Counted from the first letter of the stretch, positions 1 through 6,417 are shown. The stretch is DNA of 9,731 nt from Bacilli bacterium (GCA_017411235.1 JAFPMR010000023.1:1-9731); one strand, 5' to 3'. Notes: a model not told the origin generated them from the sequence alone. Program-made: numbers and translations.

Positions 1-1
1 A

Positions 2-340
2 TGGGTATTCTTGTTAAAGAAATTAAATATGGATGTTAGTGTTGCTAGAGGTTATATCATGGCATTAATGGTATTCATGCAAAATATTCACGTATTTAAT
101 TGTCGTTCTGAAAAGAAGTCAGTATTTAAAACAAATCCATTTAGTAATCCATTTATTCTAGTAGCTATATTTGGCTCTATCGGATTACAATTAATTATTA
201 TGAACGTTCCGTTCTTAAGTCATATTTTAAGAACAGAACCAATTAGTGCTCATAATATGTTAATGTTATTCTTAATGGCGTTACCAATTATAGTTTTAAT
301 GGAAATATTTAAATTTATAAGAAAAAAGAAATATAGATAA
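2..340 (+). CDS. Cation-transporting P-type ATPase, C-terminal end (5' partial)
   Basis: The reading frame is open from the window edge and ends at TAA 338-340, leaving about 112 C-terminal residues. They match the Cation_ATPase_C region of type II P-type ATPases (calcium/cation pumps of the cytoplasmic membrane). Visible are three hydrophobic segments, the first ending in the family signature HVFNCRSEKKSVF, the second starting after NPFSNPF, and the third before the basic tail KFIRKKKYR. The motor domains (phosphorylated DKTG aspartate, nucleotide-binding loop) lie upstream of the window, so the transported ion cannot be read here; the FNCRSE signature favours a Ca2+-type pump by family knowledge. 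The TTG at 11 and ATG at 29 are internal codons, not starts. The gene ends inside a terminator hairpin. Confidence 0.88.
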   Translation, partial: WVFLLKKLNMDVSVARGYIMALMVFMQNIHVFNCRSEKKSVFKTNPFSNPFILVAIFGSIGLQLIIMNVPFLSHILRTEPISAHNMLMLFLMALPIIVLMEIFKFIRKKKYR

Positions 341-353
341 TATTTCTTTTTTT
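322..353 (+). terminator. Intrinsic terminator of the P-type ATPase gene
   Basis: A perfect 13-bp inverted repeat pairs 322-334 (AAAAAAGAAATAT) with 340-352 (ATATTTCTTTTTT) around the 5-base loop AGATA, and the right arm is itself the T-tract. The stem is pure A/T apart from one G-C pair, so its strength is modest. The TAA stop codon at 338-340 lies in the loop and the first base of the right arm. The T-tract runs directly into the next promoter. Confidence 0.75.
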
Positions 354-354
354 A

Positions 355-363
355 TGTTAGAAT
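355..363 (+). promoter_or_regulatory. Extended -10 promoter for the 381-1557 gene pair
   Basis: TG-T-TAGAAT has the layout of an extended -10 element (TGN plus TATAAT with one mismatch). No good -35 hexamer is present at 16-18 bases upstream, where the preceding terminator lies. Transcription would start near 370, just before the ribosome-binding region 371-377 (GGTGGGG). The same arrangement recurs at 4292-4300. If correct, the ATG at 354 is inside the promoter and cannot be a start codon of this transcript. Confidence 0.5.
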
Positions 364-380
364 ATGTCTTGGTGGGGTGT

Positions 381-950
381 ATGGAATATTTCTTTCATGG
401 TACCGGTGAAGGTGAAGAAGCATTAAATACAATGATTGAAATCATTGAATCTGGTGGTATTAAAAGTAAGAATAAACGTCATGAAGACTATTATACATTG
501 TTTAATGGTGATGATTACGTTAGTGTAGCTAAATGGTGTTATGAAGAAATGCCAGGTTATTTTGCGGGATTAGAATCATCTTTCTATGGTTGGATTTTTA
601 ATATGCCTTGCTTTATTATAGATGGAGATATTGAAGCAATTCATGCTACTAGAGTAGAGAGACCTTATAGTTTTGATCATAATAAGGATAGGGTATCGCA
701 ATTTATTGATGAGTGGCATGTTAAGGATGAAATTCCTTTAGATAAAATAGTTGGTATTGCATTACCATTTTCTTGGATTAGAAAATCAAGAACGTCTTTA
801 TTGAAAATGTTGAATATATTACAATATGCTAAAGATTTTAATTGGCAAGTTTATAATTCGGATATGAATTTAATAGAAAGTGTAACTAATGAAGAGTGTG
901 TTTATGGAACTAGAAGACTTGAAAAAAGAATACAGCAAACTGCAAAATAA
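381..950 (+). CDS. Uncharacterised protein, possible ADP-ribosyltransferase-like fold
   Basis: I do not recognise a named family. I chose ATG 381 (189 residues) because GGTGGGG lies just upstream at 371-377 and the alternative ATG 354 falls within a likely -10 element. The protein opens with FFHGTG (residues 4-9), followed by a helix ending IIESGGIKSKNK (21-32), then DYVSVAKW (45-52), and near residues 117-129 EIPLDKIVGIALP. An N-terminal HGT strand, a following helix ending in 'GGIKS', and a late 'E-hydrophobic-P-x-x-x-I-x-x-I' strand resemble ADP-ribosyltransferase folds such as DarT-like or KptA-like proteins. This is resemblance by eye only. No signal peptide or membrane segment is visible, so it is probably cytoplasmic. 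Its 3' end overlaps the next gene by 47 bases, implying coupled translation and possibly a shared function. It could also be an unrelated alpha/beta protein. Confidence 0.6.
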   Translation: MEYFFHGTGEGEEALNTMIEIIESGGIKSKNKRHEDYYTLFNGDDYVSVAKWCYEEMPGYFAGLESSFYGWIFNMPCFIIDGDIEAIHATRVERPYSFDHNKDRVSQFIDEWHVKDEIPLDKIVGIALPFSWIRKSRTSLLKMLNILQYAKDFNWQVYNSDMNLIESVTNEECVYGTRRLEKRIQQTAK

Positions 951-1557
951 ATATGGAAGTAAAAATCTAGATTCCATTTTTTTCGGTGGAAAAGAAAATA
1001 AGCCAATGGTTATGTTTGTATTTATGAATCCGACTGGGAGAAATATTGCGTCTTCTAAAGAATGGAATGGTCTTAAGGCTCCTTGGATAGGAACAAAGAA
1101 TATTTGGAAGTTGTTTTATAAATTAAATTTACTGGATGAAGATTTATACTTAAGTATTCAAAATAAAAAGAGTAGTGAATGGACAGAGGAATTTGCTAAC
1201 GAGGTTTATAATAATGTTAAAAAGCATGATTACTTTATTACTAATTTAGGAAAATGTACGCAAGAAGATGCTCGTGTAATAAGTGATGATGTTTATAAGA
1301 AGTATTTGAAATTATTTAAAAAAGAAATAGAAATAGTAAATCCTGAAAAGATTATTTTATTTGGTAATCAAGTTAGTTCAATTGTCCTTGATGAAAAGAT
1401 TAGTGTAAGCGAAGTTAGAAAGAAAGAATTTAAGAAAATAATTAATAAAAAGACATATTCTTTTTATTCTGTTTATTATCCAGTAGGGAATGGAATATTT
1501 AATATGGATAAGTCTATTGAAGATATTAATTATATTATTTTTGATAAAAAAAACTAG
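904..1557 (+). CDS. Uracil-DNA glycosylase superfamily protein (divergent)
   Basis: The protein shows the order of motifs of the UDG superfamily, closest by eye to the MUG/TDG-like branch. A strand followed by FVFMNPTGRNIAS (residues 38-50) stands for motif 1. APWIGTKNIWKLFYKLNLL (59-77) parallels the 'N-x-F-W-K' helix of MUG. DYFITNLGKCTQ (109-120) comes next, then PEKIILFGNQVSSI (147-160) as the core beta strand and turn, and finally YYPVGNG (191-197) in the place of the C-terminal P-S-G loop. Family members flip and excise deaminated bases from DNA; whether this one is active is unknown because the motif 1 catalytic residue is not clearly conserved. Start choice: ATG 904 (217 residues) is preceded by GAAGAGTG, whereas ATG 889 has no convincing ribosome site; 889 would add MKSVF. 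It overlaps the upstream gene by 47 bases. No terminator is seen after it. Confidence 0.72.
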   Translation: MELEDLKKEYSKLQNKYGSKNLDSIFFGGKENKPMVMFVFMNPTGRNIASSKEWNGLKAPWIGTKNIWKLFYKLNLLDEDLYLSIQNKKSSEWTEEFANEVYNNVKKHDYFITNLGKCTQEDARVISDDVYKKYLKLFKKEIEIVNPEKIILFGNQVSSIVLDEKISVSEVRKKEFKKIINKKTYSFYSVYYPVGNGIFNMDKSIEDINYIIFDKKN

Positions 1558-1573
1558 GTCATTAATTAAAGTG

Positions 1574-1582
1574 TGATATAAT
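1574..1582 (+). promoter_or_regulatory. Extended -10 promoter for the glycosyltransferase gene
   Basis: TG-A-TATAAT is a perfect extended -10 element located 17 bases after the upstream stop codon. No strong -35 hexamer is found at the usual distance. The predicted start near 1589 gives an untranslated leader of about 77 bases, the longest in the window. That leader is AT-rich and shows no convincing stable hairpin. It contains a 6-codon ATG frame (1617-1637) without a ribosome site, which I do not call as a gene. The gene's own ribosome site GGAGAA lies at 1654-1659. Confidence 0.65.
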
Positions 1583-1665
1583 CAAATAGTAAGTTGGTGA
1601 TACTGAATTTAAAAAAATGTTAAACGATGATTATTAATTTTTATATATAGAACGGAGAACAATCA

Positions 1666-2643
1666 ATGAATAAACAATTAATACCTGTATTCTTTTCTTG
1701 TGACGATGCATATGCACCATATTTAGCAGTAGCTATTAAGTCATTAACAGAAAATGGTAATACAGATGAACATGAATATGAAATTAACGTTTTAAACACA
1801 GATATTTCTGAAGATAATAAAAAGAAAATATTAGGATTAGCTAAAGATGGTTACAAGATTATTTTTAGAAATGTTTCTAAACAAATAGAAAAGATTGAAA
1901 AGGAATTAGCAAGTAGATTAAGAGATTATTATTCTTTATCTATTTACTATCGTATTTTTATTCCAAATCTATTTAAAGAATATGACAAAGTATTATACTT
2001 AGATGCTGATATTGCAATTGTAGATGATGTAGCTAAGTTATATAACATCGAAATGGGAGATGACTTACTAGCAGGTACTACTGATGGAGTTGTTAGATTA
2101 GTAGATGAATTTAAAACATATGTAGTAGATGCTGTTGGTGTAGATAAGTGGGAAGATTATATTAATTCTGGCGTATTAGTTATGAATACTAAGGGATTAA
2201 GAGAAGCTAAGATAGAAGAGAAGTTCTTATATTTATTAACTAAGTATAATTTCGATACAGTAGCTCCTGATCAAGATTATTTAAATGCATTATGTAAGAA
2301 TAGAATTACTCATTTTGAAAAGTATTGGGATTTTATGCCAAATGTTGATCCTGACTATAAAGACGAGGACTTACATTTAATTCATTACAATATGTTCCAA
2401 AAGCCTTGGAATTATCCTGATATGAGATGTGCTGAATATTTCTATAAATATGCTAAGATGACAGATTACTATGAATTTATTAAGACTCAAGCTGTTACAG
2501 ATCCTGAAGAAAGAAAAGCTAAAGAACAAGCTGATAAGGATGGAGCAGCAGGAATGATTGTTATTACAAATAACATTATCAATGATCCTAATAATTTTAG
2601 AAGAATTATGTCAAAAGAAGATTATAGTGAAATAGATGACTAG
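1666..2643 (+). CDS. Glycosyltransferase family 8 protein
   Basis: A retaining glycosyltransferase with a GT-A fold, using a nucleotide sugar and a divalent metal. The N-terminal strand IPVFFSCDDAYAPYLAVAI (residues 6-24) is the nucleotide-binding start of GT8. YYSLSIYYRIFIPNLF (88-103) is followed by KVLYLDADIAIVDD (108-121), whose D113-A-D115 is the metal-binding DxD. Then come INSGVLVMN (166-174), PDQDYLNAL (201-209) and HYNMFQKPW (240-248), the family's C-terminal metal and substrate site. The donor and acceptor cannot be read from the sequence; GT8 members of Bacillota act on cell-wall or lipid-linked glycans or on glycogen primers. Beyond residue 270 there is a charged tail with no recognised domain. 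No membrane segment. The gene has its own promoter and terminator, so it is probably a single-gene unit. Confidence 0.92.
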   Translation: MNKQLIPVFFSCDDAYAPYLAVAIKSLTENGNTDEHEYEINVLNTDISEDNKKKILGLAKDGYKIIFRNVSKQIEKIEKELASRLRDYYSLSIYYRIFIPNLFKEYDKVLYLDADIAIVDDVAKLYNIEMGDDLLAGTTDGVVRLVDEFKTYVVDAVGVDKWEDYINSGVLVMNTKGLREAKIEEKFLYLLTKYNFDTVAPDQDYLNALCKNRITHFEKYWDFMPNVDPDYKDEDLHLIHYNMFQKPWNYPDMRCAEYFYKYAKMTDYYEFIKTQAVTDPEERKAKEQADKDGAAGMIVITNNIINDPNNFRRIMSKEDYSEIDD

Positions 2644-2669
2644 TGTCATCTATTTTTATTTCTTTTTTC
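2630..2669 (+). terminator. Intrinsic terminator of the glycosyltransferase gene
   Basis: An 11-bp perfect stem pairs 2630-2640 (AAATAGATGAC) with 2645-2655 (GTCATCTATTT) around the loop TAGT, followed by T-rich sequence to 2669. The TAG stop codon (2641-2643) forms most of the loop, so the left arm also encodes the last residues EIDD. Confidence 0.85.
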
Positions 2670-2678
2670 TTGTTTTTG

Positions 2679-2712
2679 TGAGATAATTAATAGTAGATAA
2701 TAATATGAGGTG
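2679..2712 (+). promoter_or_regulatory. Extended -10 promoter and ribosome site for the 520-residue protein
   Basis: TG-A-GATAAT (2679-2687) has the extended -10 layout seen at the other promoters, with one mismatch in the hexamer and no clear -35. The strong ribosome site GAGGTG (2707-2712) sits 5 bases before ATG 2718 and fixes that start. The -10 call is weaker than the one at 4292. Confidence 0.45.
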
Positions 2713-2717
2713 TTTAT

Positions 2718-4280
2718 ATGAAAAAAGTTAGAGTTCAATATCCTTTAGAGAGAAAGAATCCAGTACTAGATGGAAGAGTTCATGAAATAGAAGTACAAGA
2801 AATGGTAATCTATGATGTTAATGGAGAAACATATTATCAATTAACATATAATGATATTACAGCAGGTAATATTCCAATGGTTACTTTTGTTAAGGAAGTA
2901 AATGGTGTATTATGTAAGGTTCCATTAAAGAAATATGATTACGTTAAGATGGATATTTTCTTAGCAGCATGTCCTAGAAAGGTTGCTACTCAAGAGGAAA
3001 TAGATAGATTGCTTCCACCATTTATTGGACTTGCAGAAACAACTACAATAAAAGATATTGCTAATAATAAACCTATTTCTAGTAGAAATGTAACTATTCA
3101 ATATCCATATAGTCCTATTAATGAAGGAATAGATGGAGCTGTTCATCAAATAACACCTATAAGATTAATTAGATTAAATATTCATGGCTTAGATATGTAT
3201 TTTATGGAATATTATGATCATAATCTTGGACATGAAATGATTACATTCTTAATTAGAATGAATGGAATGTTATATAAAGTACCATTGGTATCTTACAATA
3301 TGGATGAAATAAGAGAATTCCTAGAAAGATATGGAGTTTCTGAAGTTCCTGCTTATTCATTATTCGCTGGAGCTGCGATTCCTACAAATAAACCAACTAT
3401 TGGTTTAGCTGTACCAATGAATCTACGTGACATTATTAATATTGCGAATGCTAAGGGTGAAAAACCTGTTATTGAATATCCTTACTATATTCCTTATAAT
3501 CCTGAAAACCCTATGAGTATTTCTGATAGAGTATTTAGAAGTAGTTGTCGTATTTATCAAAATGGTATTGAAGACTTTATGTTTGATAAGGAAAGAAACG
3601 GAAATCAAATTGAAGCTGCTATTAGAGCAGAGATTTCAAGAAATATGGATAGGATTAAGAATGGTGAATCATTCTTTATTGAAATAGAAGTTGAAATTGC
3701 TCCTGGTACAACAGTTGCAATGCCAACTAAGGATGGAAGAATGGTATTAGCAGAGTATATTCCTGGTATTCATAAGAGAAGAATATTCATGACTCCTAAT
3801 ACTAAAGAAAAATATGAAAAACCAACTAAACAATGTGAACGTTTAGGTATTAGAACATTCGATGAAGATTATGGTGGTTATGAAGATAATCCAATAGTAT
3901 TTAGAGATGGATATCAAGGCAAGTTACCAATTACATTCTTTGGATTACCTAGAGAATACAAGGGACCTACAACATTCTACGTTCCTCAAGAACATGTTGA
4001 TAGAAAACCAATTTTCGAAGAAGAGGAAGATTACTTCAGTGTTCCAGCAATCGTTGAATTAAGAGACCTTTATATATCTTCATTAAATGGCATTCTAGAT
4101 ATGAGTGATGGTGTTGCTTTAGGTGATGATTACATTAATAGTTATAAAGAAACTTTAGGTGTTATTATTGCTAAGAGATTAACTGCACTTCATTATTCAC
4201 ATGATGAAATTAGAAAAATTATTAAAAGAATAGATGATTTATTTATTCAACAAAGAAACAATTCTAAAAAAGGCTTATAA
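2718..4280 (+). CDS. Unrecognised 520-residue protein with tandem internal repeats
   Basis: I do not recognise this family. The protein contains an internal duplication: VRVQYP (residues 4-9), VNGVLCKVPL (61-70), PFIGLAETTTIKDI (101-114) in the first unit recur as VTIQYP (125-130), MNGMLYKVPL (181-190), PTIGLAVPMNLRDI (226-239) in the second, an offset of about 120-125 residues. A third copy seems to start at VIEYPY (251-256) but diverges. The C-terminal half is different, with an acidic patch FEEEEDYF (433-440) and a predicted helical end (about 480-513). No signal peptide, membrane segment or catalytic motif is visible, so it may be a cytoplasmic structural or binding protein. It starts at ATG 2718 behind GAGGTG and ends inside its own terminator. 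Its neighbours give no clear clue, since promoters and terminators separate it from both sides. Confidence 0.8.
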   Translation: MKKVRVQYPLERKNPVLDGRVHEIEVQEMVIYDVNGETYYQLTYNDITAGNIPMVTFVKEVNGVLCKVPLKKYDYVKMDIFLAACPRKVATQEEIDRLLPPFIGLAETTTIKDIANNKPISSRNVTIQYPYSPINEGIDGAVHQITPIRLIRLNIHGLDMYFMEYYDHNLGHEMITFLIRMNGMLYKVPLVSYNMDEIREFLERYGVSEVPAYSLFAGAAIPTNKPTIGLAVPMNLRDIINIANAKGEKPVIEYPYYIPYNPENPMSISDRVFRSSCRIYQNGIEDFMFDKERNGNQIEAAIRAEISRNMDRIKNGESFFIEIEVEIAPGTTVAMPTKDGRMVLAEYIPGIHKRRIFMTPNTKEKYEKPTKQCERLGIRTFDEDYGGYEDNPIVFRDGYQGKLPITFFGLPREYKGPTTFYVPQEHVDRKPIFEEEEDYFSVPAIVELRDLYISSLNGILDMSDGVALGDDYINSYKETLGVIIAKRLTALHYSHDEIRKIIKRIDDLFIQQRNNSKKGL

Positions 4281-4290
4281 GCCTTTTTTT
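4266..4290 (+). terminator. Intrinsic terminator of the 520-residue protein gene
   Basis: AAAAAAGGCTT (4266-4276) is complementary to AAGCCTTTTTT (4279-4289); in practice the inner bases TATA form the loop. A GGC/GCC core plus A/U flanks and a T-tract to 4290 make this a typical compact terminator. The TAA stop (4278-4280) is within the hairpin, and the left arm encodes the last residues KKGL. Confidence 0.88.
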
Positions 4291-4291
4291 A

Positions 4292-4300
4292 TGTTATAAT
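4292..4300 (+). promoter_or_regulatory. Extended -10 promoter for the lipid kinase operon
   Basis: TG-T-TATAAT is a perfect extended -10 that begins two bases after the upstream terminator's T-tract. The -35 region falls in that terminator and has no good hexamer. Transcription would start near 4307, at the ribosome site GAGATGA (4307-4313) in front of ATG 4318, giving a leader of only about 11 bases. Confidence 0.68.
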
Positions 4301-4317
4301 TTTATTGAGATGATTAT

Positions 4318-5187
4318 ATGAGATATGTATTTTTGGTTAATAGTTTTAGTTTAAAAGATAAAACGTTAGATATGATTAAAAAAGTAGATACTGTTTGTAA
4401 GAAAAGAAAAATGGATTATGTTATAGAAACTAATTCATTAGAACAATCTACTGAAGATATTCTAAATAAATACAAAGATAGTTCTTGTGTAATTGTTGCT
4501 ATGGGTGGAGATGGAATCATTAATAGAGTAGTTAATGGAATTGCTAATACGAAAAATGTTTTAGGTTTTATTCCATTGGGTACAGGAAATGATTTTTATA
4601 AAACAAATAGAGAAGATTTAGAAACTGGTGTTAATAAGCTAGATTTAGTTAAAATCAATGATAAATATTTTATTAATATAGCTTGTTTTGGAATAGATGC
4701 TGATATTGCTAATGAAAGTGATATTATTCATAGTAAGTTAATTCCAAAGAGTCAAAGATATAATGCTGGAATTTTATATCATTTCTTTAAGTATAAAGCT
4801 AGAAAATTAGAAATTGATATAGGTGATGAAGTATTTAGTGGTAGGTATACTACTGTTGCGGTATGTAATGCTAAGTACTATGGTGGCGGTTATAAGATTG
4901 GAACTTATAGTTCTTTAGTAGATGGCTTAGTAGATGTTTATATAGCTGAAAAGATGAGCAAAATAAATATGGCTAGATTAATTCTAGGTATGAAAGATGG
5001 TAAACATGAAAAGTCTAAAAAATTAAAAAAAGTTAGTACTAATAAGTTAACAATTAAAAGTGAAAAAGAAATCACATGTAATATGGATGGCGAAGAGTTA
5101 ACTAGCAAAGAGTTTAATATTGAAGTTATTCCATTAGGAATAGAAGTATATTATGATCAAGAATTGATTGATGAGTTAACAAAGTAG
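4318..5187 (+). CDS. Diacylglycerol/lipid kinase family protein (YegS/DgkB type)
   Basis: An ATP-dependent soluble lipid kinase of the diacylglycerol kinase catalytic-domain family; members recycle diacylglycerol to phosphatidic acid in Gram-positive bacteria or phosphorylate related lipids. The N-terminal half has the nucleotide-binding loop MGGDGIINRVVNGI (residues 62-75), with isoleucine in the usual threonine position of GGDGT, and PLGTGNDF (86-93), both diagnostic. The C-terminal beta-sandwich half has NAKYYGGGYKIG (184-195), VDGLVDVYI (201-209) and CNMDGEEL (254-261), which are the conserved second-half signatures. At 289 residues it is full length for the family. It is first in an operon with two uncharacterised genes, 10 bases from the next start. 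Which lipid is used is inference; it could be DgkB-like for lipoteichoic acid turnover. Confidence 0.93.
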   Translation: MRYVFLVNSFSLKDKTLDMIKKVDTVCKKRKMDYVIETNSLEQSTEDILNKYKDSSCVIVAMGGDGIINRVVNGIANTKNVLGFIPLGTGNDFYKTNREDLETGVNKLDLVKINDKYFINIACFGIDADIANESDIIHSKLIPKSQRYNAGILYHFFKYKARKLEIDIGDEVFSGRYTTVAVCNAKYYGGGYKIGTYSSLVDGLVDVYIAEKMSKINMARLILGMKDGKHEKSKKLKKVSTNKLTIKSEKEITCNMDGEELTSKEFNIEVIPLGIEVYYDQELIDELTK

Positions 5188-5197
5188 GAGGGTTTTT

Positions 5198-6067
5198 ATG
5201 TATCTAGAAGAGTTTTTAAAAAAGAATGGTGTAGACGTTGATGGATTTATAGAAGAAAATGCTAGACGTTTATTAAAGGTTTATGAGTTATATGATGATA
5301 GTATAGCTAATTTTGCTATTTATGAAAGCAAAAAAGATGATGTAGTTAATATTGCTGATGTTATAGGTATACCTGATTACTTAGCAAAAGAAAGAGGTTT
5401 TTTGGATAACTTTTGTATAATGTTTGATCCTCTTGGAGATACTTATCATAGCCGTGCAAATGGAATGCTTGAATATAGTTCTGATGAAGTTGTAGAAAAA
5501 TTAGAAAAGAGTTTTCGTGAAGAACCAATTAAGTTGAGTTGTATTGGTGATAAATACTTTTTAGGTGGTAATGGTAATCATCGAATTCATTTATTCTTAA
5601 TGCATTATTTGATGGACTCATATAAAGGCGTAGATGTAGAAAATAAATATAAAATTCCAGTTGTTGTACAACGCTTGGATTGTATTAAAACATATGCTAA
5701 TTTTATAGGGTCATTATTATGGGACGAAAGTTTTACTGTGAGTAGTGATTATGATGGCTTTGTTAGAAAGACCGGTAAAGCCAGAGTTACTTATCACGGA
5801 GATAGAATGGTCTTTACAGATGAAGAATTAGTTAACTTCTTAAGAGAGAGAATGGAAGCGTTAAAAAATCTAGATGAAGACTATTATATTGATGCCATTA
5901 AAGGTTTATGGGTTAAGTATAATCGTGAAGAGTCTGGTTTGTTTAAAAATTTTATTAGTGAACATTTACCAGAATTAGAACATGTTTTGAATGTTGAAGA
6001 TTTTGCTGATTTAGAAAACGAAGTTAAAACAACATTATTGGGAGGAGTTAATTATGGAAATAATTAA
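5198..6067 (+). CDS. Uncharacterised protein with ParB-like (GNHR) motif
   Basis: The 289-residue protein begins at ATG 5198 behind the best ribosome site in the window (AGGAGG, 5186-5191, which overlaps the previous stop codon). Residues about 95-140 read as a ParB/sulfiredoxin-type core: a helix VVEKLEKSF (98-106), a strand EPIKLSCIGDKYFLGG (109-124), then NGNHRIHLF (125-133). The GNHR box is the nucleotide- or DNA-phosphate-binding signature of that fold. ParB proteins use it to bind CTP, sulfiredoxins ATP, and others act as nucleases. The flanking N-terminal (1-90) and C-terminal (150-289) parts match nothing I recognise, and there is no DNA-binding helix-turn-helix typical of chromosomal ParB. 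It is therefore not called as a partition protein. It overlaps the following small gene by 14 bases, a sign of coupled expression. Confidence 0.7.
   Translation: MYLEEFLKKNGVDVDGFIEENARRLLKVYELYDDSIANFAIYESKKDDVVNIADVIGIPDYLAKERGFLDNFCIMFDPLGDTYHSRANGMLEYSSDEVVEKLEKSFREEPIKLSCIGDKYFLGGNGNHRIHLFLMHYLMDSYKGVDVENKYKIPVVVQRLDCIKTYANFIGSLLWDESFTVSSDYDGFVRKTGKARVTYHGDRMVFTDEELVNFLRERMEALKNLDEDYYIDAIKGLWVKYNREESGLFKNFISEHLPELEHVLNVEDFADLENEVKTTLLGGVNYGNN
6041..6047 (+). promoter_or_regulatory. Internal ribosome-binding site deciding the GNAT-like start
   Basis: GGAGGAG lies within the end of the upstream coding region, 6 bases before ATG 6054. It fixes the start of the small downstream gene and hence the 14-base overlap. 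Confidence 0.8.
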
Positions 6068-6395
6068 ATTAGATAAAAGTAAAATAAATGATTTAGATTT
6101 ACCTGATGGTGTTAGTAGTGTTTATTATATAAAGAATAAATTAGAAAATATTGGTTATGGTTTTATTAATTATGATTCACCAAAAGAGATAGAGTTATTT
6201 ATTAAAGAAGATTATCGTAATGATGATCTCGGTAAAGAGTTGTTTAAGAGAATCTATGATGACTTTGAAAGAGATTTAATTCATATAGAAGTAGAATTAA
6301 AGAACTATCCAATGATTAAGATTATAGAAGAATTTAATGGAGTTAATGTAGGTACGAATCAGGGAATTACTTCATATGTTATAAAAAAGAACTAA
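6054..6395 (+). CDS. Small GNAT-like acetyltransferase fold protein
   Basis: The 113-residue protein looks like a shortened GNAT domain. A strand IGYGFINY (33-40) is followed by EIELFIKEDYRNDDLGKELF (45-64), which matches the acetyl-CoA-binding motif A (strand, R-x-x-G-x-G/A loop, helix). Then IHIEVELKNYPMIKIIEEF (76-94) matches the usual 'V...N..A...YEK.GF' region, and a last strand is SYVIKK (107-112). In the R-x-x-G-x-G loop the first glycine is D58 (sequence RNDDLG), and the domain is shorter than the 140-170 residues common in the family, so activity is uncertain. It could bind a ligand or act as a subunit of the upstream ParB-like protein, with which it is translationally coupled. It ends in a terminator. 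Confidence 0.72.
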   Translation: MEIIKLDKSKINDLDLPDGVSSVYYIKNKLENIGYGFINYDSPKEIELFIKEDYRNDDLGKELFKRIYDDFERDLIHIEVELKNYPMIKIIEEFNGVNVGTNQGITSYVIKKN

Positions 6396-6409
6396 AAAGT
6401 TCTTTTTTT
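6383..6409 (+). terminator. Intrinsic terminator of the lipid kinase operon
   Basis: An 11-bp stem pairs 6383-6393 (AAAAAAGAACT) with 6398-6408 (AGTTCTTTTTT) around loop AAAA, with the T-tract reaching 6409. The stop codon TAA (6393-6395) is inside the hairpin. Confidence 0.85.
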
Positions 6410-6417
6410 AATAAAAA

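Noticed and set aside
354..380. Upstream ATG 354 as the start of the 381-950 gene
   Set aside because: It has no ribosome site, directly follows a terminator T-tract and lies within a likely extended -10 element; ATG 381 has GGTGGGG just upstream and begins with the conserved-looking MEYFFHGTG.
889..903. ATG 889 as the start of the UDG-like gene
   Set aside because: There is no purine-rich ribosome site before it; ATG 904 has GAAGAGTG upstream. The choice changes only five residues and is not certain.
1617..1637. Six-codon ATG frame in the leader of the glycosyltransferase gene, considered as a leader peptide
   Set aside because: No ribosome site, no run of regulatory codons, and no convincing attenuator hairpin follows it.
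2961..3149. Open frame of 62 codons on the minus strand
   Set aside because: It lies fully inside the 520-residue protein gene, has low-complexity composition and no ribosome site or domain; a shadow frame.
3423..3608. Open frame of 61 codons on the minus strand
   Set aside because: It lies inside the 520-residue protein gene and encodes Asn/Ile/Arg-rich sequence typical of antisense to AT-rich coding DNA.
5198..6067. Chromosome partition ParB
   Set aside because: Only the GNHR-type core resembles the ParB fold; there is no ParA neighbour, no parS-like palindrome and no helix-turn-helix domain.
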